DNA from: Discostella pseudostelligera
Taxonomy: Eukaryota > Bacillariophyta > Thalassiosirophyceae > Thalassiosirales > Thalassiosiraceae
DNA: 17,788 bases
Assembly: GCA_036940085.1 (NCBI GenBank)
Contig: JALLBK010000850.1
Span: 1-17,788, forward strand
Direction: 5' to 3'
The position numbers were made by a program, and so were the translations under genes. The notes below the pieces were generated by a model that was not told where the DNA came from, did no database searches, and saw nothing but the letters and a program-made list of their open reading frames with translations. Below are positions 1 through 7,585 of the stretch, one piece after another (the stretch's first letter is position 1; every line of letters begins with the position of its first letter).

Positions 1-1
1 T

Positions 2-742
2 GCCTCTGTCGTCAATAAGTCTTGGCTAAATGTGAGCCGCATGCCCGTGCTCTGGGAGAGATTGGATGCCTCGAATGGTCTGTCGAATAGGGATAGGAAG
101 ATGAATCAAACAATCCTCCTAGCATTGTTGGGGCGGCCGCAATTCGCCAATCTAAAGTTTCTTGCAGTGCCATTCAAGTTGAGGCTGAAGTCGTCTACCA
201 TTGCCTCAATTTCAAAGGTGTGTCCTCATCTGGAGACTTGGGACATCGGATACGGCAAAGGTACCGGGCGTGGGAAGGATTGCGACCTCGTGGATGCGGC
301 TGAGAAATTCACCAAACTCACGTCAATCCGAACCAATATGTGGGATGTAACAGCCTCTGGTATCGCGTCGGCGGCAAAGGTGATGGGAGATCAGCTCGTC
401 GATCTGCGTGTCAAAAACAAATTCAATCATCGTTCTCTGTCGGATGCGTCGCTTGCCATCATCGCCGAGCATTGTCCCAACCTCAAACATTTCGCCTACG
501 ATTGTAGGGCTGGCGAGCAATCGCATGCTAGCTTGACTGGTGTTGGACTCATGAATCTTGTTCGAGGTTGTCTTCGTCTTGAGGTTCTGGAGCTCAAAAA
601 TGTGTCGCAATTGATGAGACGAGATTTCGAGTCAATTTTGAACATGCTAGTAGCTCAAGATCCTGGCAGCTTTGTGCTTCGTCGAATTGACGTCGTCGGT
701 TATCCATTCATTATTAGAAGCAATCCACTTTCAATTGTATAA
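2..742 (+). CDS. F-box/leucine-rich-repeat protein, copy 1 (5' end outside window)
   Basis: The reading frame is open to the left edge: codons from base 2 read ASVVNKSWLNVSRMPVLW, which is the second half of an F-box, so the true start lies upstream and the GTG at base 32 is not a start. The rest has loosely leucine-rich repeats such as 'HCPNLKHFAY' and 'GCLRLEVLEL'. By eye the protein is about two-thirds identical to copy 2 (1187-2449) and colinear with it. It lacks the last two residues of copy 2 because of a 6-bp gap just before the stop. F-box proteins usually recruit substrates to SCF ubiquitin ligases through Skp1, with the LRR region choosing the target; the target here is unknown. There are no frameshifts or internal stops, so it looks functional rather than a pseudogene. 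Confidence 0.8.
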   Translation, partial: ASVVNKSWLNVSRMPVLWERLDASNGLSNRDRKMNQTILLALLGRPQFANLKFLAVPFKLRLKSSTIASISKVCPHLETWDIGYGKGTGRGKDCDLVDAAEKFTKLTSIRTNMWDVTASGIASAAKVMGDQLVDLRVKNKFNHRSLSDASLAIIAEHCPNLKHFAYDCRAGEQSHASLTGVGLMNLVRGCLRLEVLELKNVSQLMRRDFESILNMLVAQDPGSFVLRRIDVVGYPFIIRSNPLSIV

Positions 743-756
743 CTCGTTGGACGAGT
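742..756 (+). other. Hairpin at the stop codon of F-box copy 1
   Basis: ACTCGT-TGG-ACGAGT is a perfect 6-bp stem with a 3-nt loop, starting on the last base of the TAA stop. The same stem is kept in copy 2 (2449-2463). Its function is unknown; it may be a 3' UTR structure or only inherited sequence. Confidence 0.5.
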
Positions 757-1033
757 AATGTGAACGGCAGATGATTTTCCTTCCTTCTTGAGGTCGAGGT
801 TACAGTTGACAGTTTCATGACAGCGGACTTTCATGCTTAGCCAACAATTGATAGCATTCCAGAGTCCATAGATCATAATCTAATTCTCATAACGATCCAA
901 CTGTGTTGAAACTTCTGAATTGCTACAATACGATTATGATAATGTAGTTGTTTGACCTTCGAACCTGCTGTATCTGTATCTACCAGAAGTGGGAACTCAG
1001 CAAATCGATAAGAGTAACACAAGGTAGGTATTA

Positions 1034-1087
1034 TTTGGCGGGAGGAATTCGGCGGGAAATTCGGAGAGGCATTATTTTTTGGCGGGA
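1034..1087 (+). promoter_or_regulatory. Three E2F-type sites upstream of F-box copy 2
   Basis: TTTGGCGGGA (1034-1043), TTCGGCGGGAAA (1048-1059) and TTTGGCGGGA (1078-1087) all lie in the same orientation, 100-155 bp before the chosen ATG. They match the E2F/DP consensus TTTSGCGC / TTTGGCGGGAA. Factor binding is inferred from the motif. The rest of the 743-1186 intergenic stretch shows no gene. Confidence 0.6.
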
Positions 1088-1186
1088 GGGCTGCCGCAGC
1101 CGCTTTGAAATTTGAAAAGCTCTGACATCTACGATACGATACGAATCGCCGCAAGCCGCAAGCCGCAAAAGATTCTGCCATCGACC

Positions 1187-2449
1187 ATGGCCGGTCATGG
1201 CCGCAAGCCGAACAAGCTGCTAGCCGCAACTCGAACTCATTCTCCAATAGCCAAAGATCGAACAATGTCGAAACGAAAGGCGTCCGATGCCGACAGTGCT
1301 GACGATACGGCAGAGAGCGACGGTCAAGCGCTGATGTCTCTGGATCTGTCGAATATCAAAACGACGCCGAAGGTCATCGCGACGGCGCTGCTGGCACTTC
1401 TCCCACCTGGAGCAGCCAAGCATGATGCAGCGGCAAAGAAGCTCTTGAAAGCCTACGCCCTGTTGACGGCAGAGCTGGATGCTAGATCAAATGCCATGGC
1501 GAAAGCTAATGAGTCGGAGGGAGCGCGCCACCCAATCGCCTTCTGGTTTCAAACTCGATGTAGTGCCAGCGAGGTCGAAACGGATGACGATTGCGACGAC
1601 AATGTGTGTGATGACAACGCGATGACCGTCATTCACATGCCTGAGGAGTGTTTTTTGAAAATTATGGCGTTTCTCAATGGCAGAGAAATTGTCAGTGCCT
1701 CTGAGGTCAACAAGGCTTGGCTTTATGTTAGCCGCATGCCCGTGCTTTGGGAGCGACTTGATGCCTCGAATGGTCTGTCGAATAGGGCTAGGACGATGAA
1801 TCAAACGACCCTCCTAGCATTGTTGGGGCGACCACAATTTGCCAATATCAAGGTCCTGGCATTGCCGTACAAGGTAAAGCTGGGGAAGGCTACCATTGCC
1901 TCGATTGCAAAGATGTGCCCGCTTCTGGAGAGTTGGGACGTCGGATACAGCAAAGGTTCCGGGCGGGGAAAGGATAGCGATCTCATGGACGCAGCTGAGA
2001 AATTCACCAACCTCACATCAATCGGGACAAATATGTGGGATGTAACACGTACCGGTATCGCGTCGGTGGTCAGGGTGATGGGAGCAAATCTCCTCGACCT
2101 GCGCATCGACAATGATTGCATCTGCAGTCATTATTTGCATGACGGAGTGCTCACCGTTATCTCCGAGCATTGTCCCAACCTCAAGCATTTTGCGTATAAA
2201 ATGCACAGTTATTGCTACAAGGCTTATTTAGATTGGCTGTCGGGTGCAGGTGTCCGTGATCTTGTTCGAGGTTGTCGTCGTCTTGAGGTTTTGGAGCTCG
2301 AACGTTCCTTGAATATCGAGAGAGCTGACTTCGAGTCAATTCTGCACATGGTATCGCAAGACCCTGGCAGCTTTGCTCTTCGCAAAATTGATCTCATCGG
2401 ATATTCATTCGTCATTAGGGACAATCCACTTTCTATCGTCGATATGTAA
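1187..2449 (+). CDS. F-box/leucine-rich-repeat protein, copy 2
   Basis: This single-exon gene encodes 420 residues. The F-box spans about residues 151-194 (MPEECFLKIMAFL, then EVNKAWLYV and MPVLWERLDAS), the pattern that docks Skp1 in SCF ubiquitin ligases. It is followed by about 220 residues with irregular leucine-rich repeats ('HCPNLKHF', 'GCRRLEVLELE'), the presumed substrate-binding part. Residues 1-150 are charged and low in complexity, with an acidic patch (ETDDDCDDNVCDDN) just before the F-box. I chose the ATG at 1187 because it is the first ATG downstream of three E2F-type sites (1034-1087) and has the context gaccATGg. The in-frame ATG at 1265 (MSKRKASD) is a plausible alternative. 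The open frame continues up to 1112, but only with a TTG. The role in a ubiquitin ligase is inferred from the family; the substrate is unknown. Confidence 0.85.
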   Translation: MAGHGRKPNKLLAATRTHSPIAKDRTMSKRKASDADSADDTAESDGQALMSLDLSNIKTTPKVIATALLALLPPGAAKHDAAAKKLLKAYALLTAELDARSNAMAKANESEGARHPIAFWFQTRCSASEVETDDDCDDNVCDDNAMTVIHMPEECFLKIMAFLNGREIVSASEVNKAWLYVSRMPVLWERLDASNGLSNRARTMNQTTLLALLGRPQFANIKVLALPYKVKLGKATIASIAKMCPLLESWDVGYSKGSGRGKDSDLMDAAEKFTNLTSIGTNMWDVTRTGIASVVRVMGANLLDLRIDNDCICSHYLHDGVLTVISEHCPNLKHFAYKMHSYCYKAYLDWLSGAGVRDLVRGCRRLEVLELERSLNIERADFESILHMVSQDPGSFALRKIDLIGYSFVIRDNPLSIVDM

Positions 2450-2612
2450 CTCGTTTGACGAGTGATGTGCACGACAGAGGATTTCTTTCTATTCATAGTT
2501 GAGGTCGAGTACAGTGTGTATTGTTCATGACAGATGACAGCAGGCGTATTCATGCTGAGCCTTCATTTGATAACATTCCATTGATCCTAATCTAGTTCTC
2601 ATAATGATCCAA
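1696..2612 (+). repeat. Tandem direct duplication, right unit (pairs with 1-901)
   Basis: This is the right-hand partner of the left repeat unit. It covers the second half of the F-box, the LRR region, the stop codon and about 160 bp of 3' flank. Weaker islands of similarity continue further downstream, in the promoters at 1034-1119 and 2772-2870. Confidence 0.8.
2449..2463 (+). other. Hairpin at the stop codon of F-box copy 2
   Basis: ACTCGT-TTG-ACGAGT has the same 6-bp stem and the same position relative to the stop as in copy 1. The only difference is one loop base. Confidence 0.5.
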
Positions 2613-2771
2613 TCATTTACTCTATCCATCATGCATGGCCTTCTAACCAAAGTGGAACTACCGATCGGTAAGCAAGACGCGACAAACGACACGTGGAATT
2701 ATTCACTTCCACGAGGTTGTTTGATGACTCGACTCGAACAAGCGATCGAGAGGCGAGAGAGGCAAAAGATA

Positions 2772-2797
2772 TTTGGCGGGAGGGATTTGGCGGGAAA
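2772..2797 (+). promoter_or_regulatory. Paired E2F-type sites upstream of the DUF1499 gene
   Basis: TTTGGCGGGA (2772-2781) and TTTGGCGGGAAA (2786-2797) sit 14 bp apart start to start, exactly as at 1034/1048, about 180 bp before the ATG at 2974. The intervening GGGAT also resembles the GGAAT at 1044-1048. The intergenic region 2450-2973 holds no convincing gene; the 102-codon frame at 2604-2912 runs through these sites. Confidence 0.6.
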
Positions 2798-2973
2798 TCC
2801 TCACTGCGTCAGCGTCGCGTCTCACGCGTCGCGCAGCAAAAGCTGCCGCTGCCGATCGAAATCGAAGCAGACGACGGACGATGACGATGGCATTATTTGT
2901 AATGCATTGTAGTAGTAGGGGAGAGAGAAACAATTCAACAACATCATCATAATCATCCCAGATCATCTTCACC

Positions 2974-4036
2974 ATGAACCTGGTCACCGCCATCACTTTG
3001 GCAACCATATCTTCCTCCGTAGCCTTCACCTTTACGGGCGTAACTCGTACTGCATTTTGTACATCGTTGAATGGTAATCCACATGATGTGGACATGCCGA
3101 CACGTAGGGATACGTTGCAATCATGGTTGGCCGGAGCAGCGGCGCTATCAACTGGATTCCTTGCATCGCCCGATCAGGCAGCGGCGTTTCCCAATAAGAT
3201 ATCTAATCAGTACGATGATAGGCCTAAACAGCGGGGATCAAAGGTATGTTGCGTTGCATGTTGCATCTGCAACCATATTTCGTCATGTTCCTCATATCTG
3301 TATGTAATCTGATACACAGCCAATTGGACTTGGAGTAGCAAAGCGGAAAGATATGGCAGGTGAAGAATACTCGGGTCTAAAACCATGTGGTGCTGGTGAG
3401 ATGCTACAGCCCCTTACGGTAATATTCAATGTTATTGACAGTTGACACACCATCTCCTCATTCTCATGGCCACGTGCAATGCACATTCTCGTAATCAGCT
3501 CCCAACTGTTTCTGCTCTACTGACAGCATCGAGGATTCACCAGACACAAATATCCCACCTTTCAAGTGGCCTACGAACCAACTAACATCTCGCGAAGCGG
3601 CATTTCAACAACTATATGAAGTAGTGAAAGCGTATCCTCCCGGACAATCGAACATTGATGGTGGTGGGTTTGATATCGTCACGTATGATCCCAAAGCTGG
3701 ATATATCTATGTGCAATTCGAAAGCTTGAAGAATGGATATGTGGATGATTTTGAGTTAGCAGTTATTGGAGATAACAGTGATAGCAACCTTGTGCAAGTT
3801 CGCTCGAGTAGTCGCTTGGGATATGTGAGTTTTAGGCATCTTGATCTACTATCTACGCGCCTTGTCTGTGAATTACAATTACTAACTAACATCGTATCCA
3901 GTTGGACTTTGGTGTTAATGCGAAAAGAATCAACTACTTGGCGAAGGAACTGAGGTCGAAAGGTTGGGATGCTACAGGGGTACAATTGGAGACACACAGG
4001 GGTTATGCAGAGGAGAACGGAGCGAAAGCTTTTTAA
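2974..4036 (+). CDS. DUF1499 protein with bipartite plastid/thylakoid-lumen targeting
   Basis: Four exons are inferred: 2974-3243, 3320-3395, 3499-3824 and 3902-4036. The introns of 76, 103 and 77 nt are all GT-AG, and the product has 268 residues. The phase-1 join after 3395 rebuilds '[15 protein letters not shown]', with the Cys-Gly...Pro-Asn-Cys signature of DUF1499. The second signature, RSSSRLGY, ends exon 3 and continues as LDFGVNAKR in exon 4. The N-terminus is hydrophobic and ends SSVAF (residues 14-18), like the diatom ASAFAP plastid signal. A second signal follows, with TRR (43-45), the hydrophobic stretch [14 protein letters not shown] and cleavage site AAAF, typical of Tat import into the thylakoid lumen. 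I infer a lumen protein. The molecular function of DUF1499 is unknown to me. The start has good context (caccATGa). The gene converges on the next gene with a 112-bp gap. Confidence 0.85.
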
Positions 4037-4148
4037 GTTATGAAATAAGAGTCAGTTTGTAGAGAGATGGAATTTAAAATGAAGTTTCAATGTGGCATCT
4101 ATGTCAATCAGAAACCATGGTGGTGAAGGAAGACTTTCATTTTAAGAT

Positions 4149-5510
4149 CTAAGTCCCCGTTTTCCATCGCAAATTGTGATCATTAGCATGTTGTTCCAAG
4201 AATTCTGTTAAATTGTTCTCGGTTGGTTGTTCCCAGTACTTAGCAAGTAGGTGGAAGAAATCTCGTTGCCTCCGTTGGTTGACCTCATCGTCATCTACGA
4301 TAGTGTAAGATTCCTGTTCTGGGCGTGCCGTGGCAGTACCGCGTATCGGAGGAGGATGCAGGGAATTTGATCGGTACTTGTTCGGGCATTTCTCCGGAGA
4401 ATCGTCAAGCAAAATTGTATTGGTAGCATCCCACAGAGGAAAAGCAGCCCATACTTTTGACAGTGATTTAACGGCAGTGACATCGTCCTCGAAAGATGAT
4501 TGGTTTGGTGAAGGGCATGGTTTTGTGTTCAGTGTATTCTCGGCAGCAATTGTGGAATGAGTCTCCATTGTGCACAGATTATCTTTGTCACTTCCTCCCT
4601 CAGACCGAACGCAATCCGTACCATCATCTACCGATTCGTTCAGAGTCGATTGACTATCCTTTCGCTTGACCAGGTTGCAGAAACTGCGATGCCAAACAAA
4701 TATTAGCCTATCCCTAATATTTTTCGGGAACAATGCATCGATTAAGAATTTGGATGTTTTGCGCGTTGCCGATGTCCAAACCGCCAGACAAAAATTGCCG
4801 TGCAATAAAGTCAAAAATTCCTCAAGATCAGACCTTGGAATTATATCTGTATTGGAGATGTTCCCGCATGAAGGACGGAAGACTGTTTGTGGATTAGTGC
4901 TGGGTGTGGTACGAACACGATGGCACAGGATACCATTCAGATCCAACACTAGTAGCGGCTTGACATGTACAATTGATCGTGTTGTTGCATTTTTCTCAAG
5001 TGCTGGATGAAATTTTGTGGTGGTAATTCTCAGTGATAAAGGTTGCATGTCTGTGTTCTTTGTCTGATTGCGTAGTTCCTTTTTCCTGACCTTCTTTTCT
5101 TTCCGTCGTTGTCCCCGATCACTCGGTTGCATTGGCGAGATGGGTGTAGAAGGGGAACTGTCACATGTAGGTGTGGCTATTGATTCAGTAGGAGCTCTCG
5201 CTGCCACAGTCGGTGACCACTGTTCCGAATTCCTCGCGTCATCTACATTGGGGCAATGATACACCCGAACGCAGTCGTAGGACTTCGTGCGTTCAATGAC
5301 CTCGGTAGCGCATCTCAAATATCGGCACCTGGTGATATTTTGATTGCTGCTTCCCGAGCCACGAGAATTGGCCGGATGTTCCATCGAGGAATTATTGTTT
5401 GAGGGGGCTCCTAGACGCCGACGAGGGATGGACCTGCGATCTAGTTCCTTATTCGATAATAATCTGTTGAGATGACGCAATCGATACATCCCATCGATCC
5501 GAGTGATCAT
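4149..5510 (-). CDS. FCP1/NLI-interacting-factor-like HAD protein, altered catalytic motif
   Basis: This single exon encodes 453 residues. Residues 1-180 are basic and disordered, with a likely nuclear signal at 132-147 (RGQRRKEKKVRKKELR). The HAD fold follows: motif I LLVLDLNGIL (D190, N192), motif II VWTSA (244-248), then 'DRLIFVWHRSFC', a roughly 70-residue insertion, 'KSLSKVWAAFPLWD' and motif IV TILLDDSPEK (D369, D370). FCP1/SCP phosphatases remove phosphate from Ser/Thr, classically in the RNA polymerase II tail, using a DxD pair. Here the second Asp, the general acid/base, is Asn. From memory, DLNG also occurs in a plant HAD subgroup, so this is probably a subfamily trait. It may lower or abolish activity, which is inference. 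Methionine 8 is another possible start. The gene shares a 463-bp divergent promoter with the TPR gene. Confidence 0.75.
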   Translation of the reverse strand: MITRIDGMYRLRHLNRLLSNKELDRRSIPRRRLGAPSNNNSSMEHPANSRGSGSSNQNITRCRYLRCATEVIERTKSYDCVRVYHCPNVDDARNSEQWSPTVAARAPTESIATPTCDSSPSTPISPMQPSDRGQRRKEKKVRKKELRNQTKNTDMQPLSLRITTTKFHPALEKNATTRSIVHVKPLLVLDLNGILCHRVRTTPSTNPQTVFRPSCGNISNTDIIPRSDLEEFLTLLHGNFCLAVWTSATRKTSKFLIDALFPKNIRDRLIFVWHRSFCNLVKRKDSQSTLNESVDDGTDCVRSEGGSDKDNLCTMETHSTIAAENTLNTKPCPSPNQSSFEDDVTAVKSLSKVWAAFPLWDATNTILLDDSPEKCPNKYRSNSLHPPPIRGTATARPEQESYTIVDDDEVNQRRQRDFFHLLAKYWEQPTENNLTEFLEQHANDHNLRWKTGT

Positions 5511-5642
5511 TTACTTCTACTTGGCACTGTGAGCAGCGGTGGGAGGCTACCATGCAGATGCCATATGGTACGTTTTCATGGTGTTCTATCTATCGGCGGC
5601 AGGGCATTCGGCATCGATCGTATGCATGGATGGTGCAGGCAC

Positions 5643-5720
5643 TTTCCCGCCAATTTCTTTATTTCTCCCGCCAAATCTTTGCCACATTCGCACTCGGTAC
5701 TGGACTTTCCCGCCATATCT
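5643..5720 (-). promoter_or_regulatory. Three E2F-type sites in the divergent promoter 5511-5973
   Basis: TTTCCCGCCAA (5643-5653), TCCCGCCAAATCT (5666-5678) and TCCCGCCATATCT (5708-5720) all lie in the same orientation, about 130-210 bp from the start of the minus-strand HAD gene and 250-330 bp from the TPR gene. The middle site extends to TCCCGCCAAATCTTTGCCAC, nearly identical to the site at 12293-12312. The rest of the stretch shows no gene, only the short ATG-rich frame at 5766. Confidence 0.6.
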
Positions 5721-5765
5721 TGCCCGCATCACACCAGCCACCCATTTCCATTTCATTCTATCTCC

Positions 5766-5819
5766 ATGGCCATGTCCATGGCCATGGGGCAATCCGACGA
5801 CATCCTATGGTCATCCTAA
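5766..5819 (+). other. Candidate upstream ORF with four in-frame ATGs before the TPR gene
   Basis: Four ATG codons at 5766, 5772, 5778 and 5784 lie in one frame 6 nt apart (a CCATGG-type repeat). They encode MAMSMAMGQSDDILWSS and then stop, 154 bp before the TPR start. If the transcript begins near the E2F-type sites, this is an upstream ORF. It could equally be an untranscribed simple repeat. Confidence 0.3.
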
Positions 5820-5973
5820 TCTCTATCGATCTATCCACCATTCATCGTATCTACTCCTGATATCAAACAAATAATCTTCTCCTTGCTATTAAACTATTTG
5901 GAGTTTGGGCTCGCCGGACACTCACGCAAAGAAAATCACCTGAACATTACCTGCCACATATCACCGTATCACC

Positions 5974-7544
5974 ATGAAAAAGAAAAAGTCGTCGAGTGGT
6001 AACCCGAAGAAGAACAAATCACGGAAGAATAACAATGGCGGTGGTAATAACAAAAACAGCAACAAGGTGAAAAAGGCTCCCATTTCTCTCGACGAGGTAC
6101 TGGAACAGGCAGAATCAGCAATGGAAATGTTCGATTTCGATGGTGCATTAAAATTGTTCACCTACGCAAAGGAGGTATTGACATCACAGGTGCATGCACC
6201 AGCTTCTATCAACGGTAGTGGCGGCAACAGCAATGTCGCGCATGGCAACGATCATGACAGAGTGACTTTAGCCACCGTTCTAGGGAAAATGGGTGAAATC
6301 CAATCTTCTAACGGAGATAGTGACGGTGCTCGTAAACATTTCTTGGATGCAATTGAATTGATGGGTCCAACAACAACTGAAGAAGAGGGTCAAGGAAGCA
6401 TTATCAACATTGCACAGAATTGCGAAAAACGAGCTGGATTGCATTTATATCTAGGACAGCTATCTTCTGGTATTGAAGCCTTGAATTACTTTCGTGTCGG
6501 TGTGAGTGAGTTGGAACGATCTTTGTCTGTCTTTGAATGTAAATGTGCTGCGGGCACTGCGGTGGATCTGGGCCATTGTGACGATGTGGACCCAGTCAAT
6601 CTTCAGCAATATCTCGTTGAAACGAGGTGAGTTGTATCGAATGATCACATTTAGTTCTGCAGTCAGAAGATTTCTGCATTAATGATGTTGCGTGCTGTTT
6701 TCGTCTGACGGATTTGTTCAGGAGGCAACTCTGTGCAGTCTTTTGCTCGATTGCGGAACTCTACCTGACAGATCTTTGTGAGGAACCCGACGCTGAATCT
6801 TTGTGCGAGGCGGCCGTGAATTCGGCATTGGCGTTAGATGAGGCTTCTTCTGCAACAATTTCTTCTGAACGTGGAAATGGGAATGATCCGGCTGCAATGC
6901 CGCAACCAGATGCACTGCAGACAATTGCAAACTTTCGTCTGAGTCAGTGTCGAGTGCCCGAGGCAGCGGTCTGCATATTGAAAGCATATGAGAGAATGAA
7001 AGTGGGATGCGAAGCAATGTCAGCTCTAGTAGGGTTAGCTGATACCGATGGCGACGCGAAGGGTGAAGTAGAAATGGAAGCTAAATCTCGTGAATTGGTG
7101 GATGTAGAAGCTGCTGATTCTCTTCCTGAATACAGCTTTCGGTGTCAGACGGCGAAAATCATGTTGGAATGCGCCTCGTTACTTGACAATGCTGCCAATG
7201 ATACTAAAAATCAATGTGCTGAATCGGCAATACAAGTCTTGGGTAGCCTCTTGGCCGAAAATGATGAGGTGATCGAAGTTTGGTATTTACTCGGATGTGC
7301 GTTTATGGCTTGCACACCATCTAATGACGATTCCGCGCATTACTATTGGGAAAGTGCTTTATCAATGTTATTAAAGGTGAAGGAAGATTTGGAGAAGTCT
7401 CTTGAAGTGGAAGAGGATGCGAATGATGAATATGAATTAGAGGTCGTTGAATCCCAGATAATCGAAGTGAAGAAGAAGCTTGGAACGTATTCTGACGAAG
7501 ACAGTGAACATGAGGAGGACGATGCAGATATGATGCAAGATTGA
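5974..7544 (+). CDS. TPR protein, probable Acl4-like chaperone of ribosomal protein uL4/Rpl4
   Basis: Two exons, 5974-6626 and 6722-7544, are joined in phase 2 across a 95-nt GTGAGT...CAG intron, giving 491 residues. The N-terminus (1-36) is very Lys/Asn/Gly-rich. TPR-like helices begin at about residue 38 (LDEVLEQAESAMEMFDFDGALKLF). Later segments include 'HLYLGQLSSGIEALNYF', 'ALQTIANFRLSQCRVPEAAVCIL' and 'EVIEVWYLLGCAFMA'. The end is acidic (YSDEDSEHEEDDADMMQD). The 'VWYLLG' repeat plus acidic tail resembles Acl4 (yeast YDR161W family), which shields newly made Rpl4 and escorts it to pre-60S particles in the nucleus. The family match is from recognition, not a search. The start has context caccATGa. 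The gene converges on the SKI2-like gene with only 41 bp between stop codons. Confidence 0.7.
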
Positions 7545-7585
7545 TACTCTAAACAATTAGGATTACAAGTTACCTCGAAACAGAT

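Larger units (their letters stand above)
1..901 (+). repeat. Tandem direct duplication, left unit (pairs with 1696-2612)
   Basis: Base 1 aligns with base 1696, and similarity continues through the coding sequence and about 160 bp of 3' flank, to about 901 and 2612 respectively. Shared flank blocks include the hairpin at the stop codon, 'TTGAGGTCGAG', 'TTCATGACAG' and 'CTCATAA(C/T)GATCCAA'. The unit spacing is roughly 1.7 kb. Divergence in the flank looks greater than in the coding part, which fits an older duplication with coding constraint. Confidence 0.8.

Noticed and set aside
1..742. F-box copy 1 as a pseudogene lacking its F-box
   Set aside because: The frame stays open to the window edge and encodes the second half of the F-box; the missing part is outside the window.
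1112..1186. Longer N-terminus for F-box copy 2 starting at 1112
   Set aside because: The codon there is TTG, not ATG; the first in-frame ATG is at 1187.
2604..2912. 102-codon plus-strand frame between F-box copy 2 and the DUF1499 gene
   Set aside because: It runs through both E2F-type sites and has no domain or coding-like composition; the region aligns partly with the non-coding promoter at 1034-1119.
3500..3530. Acceptor at ...GACAG (3528) for exon 3 of the DUF1499 gene
   Set aside because: No donor in the preceding exon gives a matching phase; the acceptor at 3498 does, and restores the family's PNC cysteine motif.
2974..4036. PsbP-like oxygen-evolving protein
   Set aside because: Lumen targeting suggested it at first, but the PNC and RSSSRLGY...GVN motifs are those of DUF1499.
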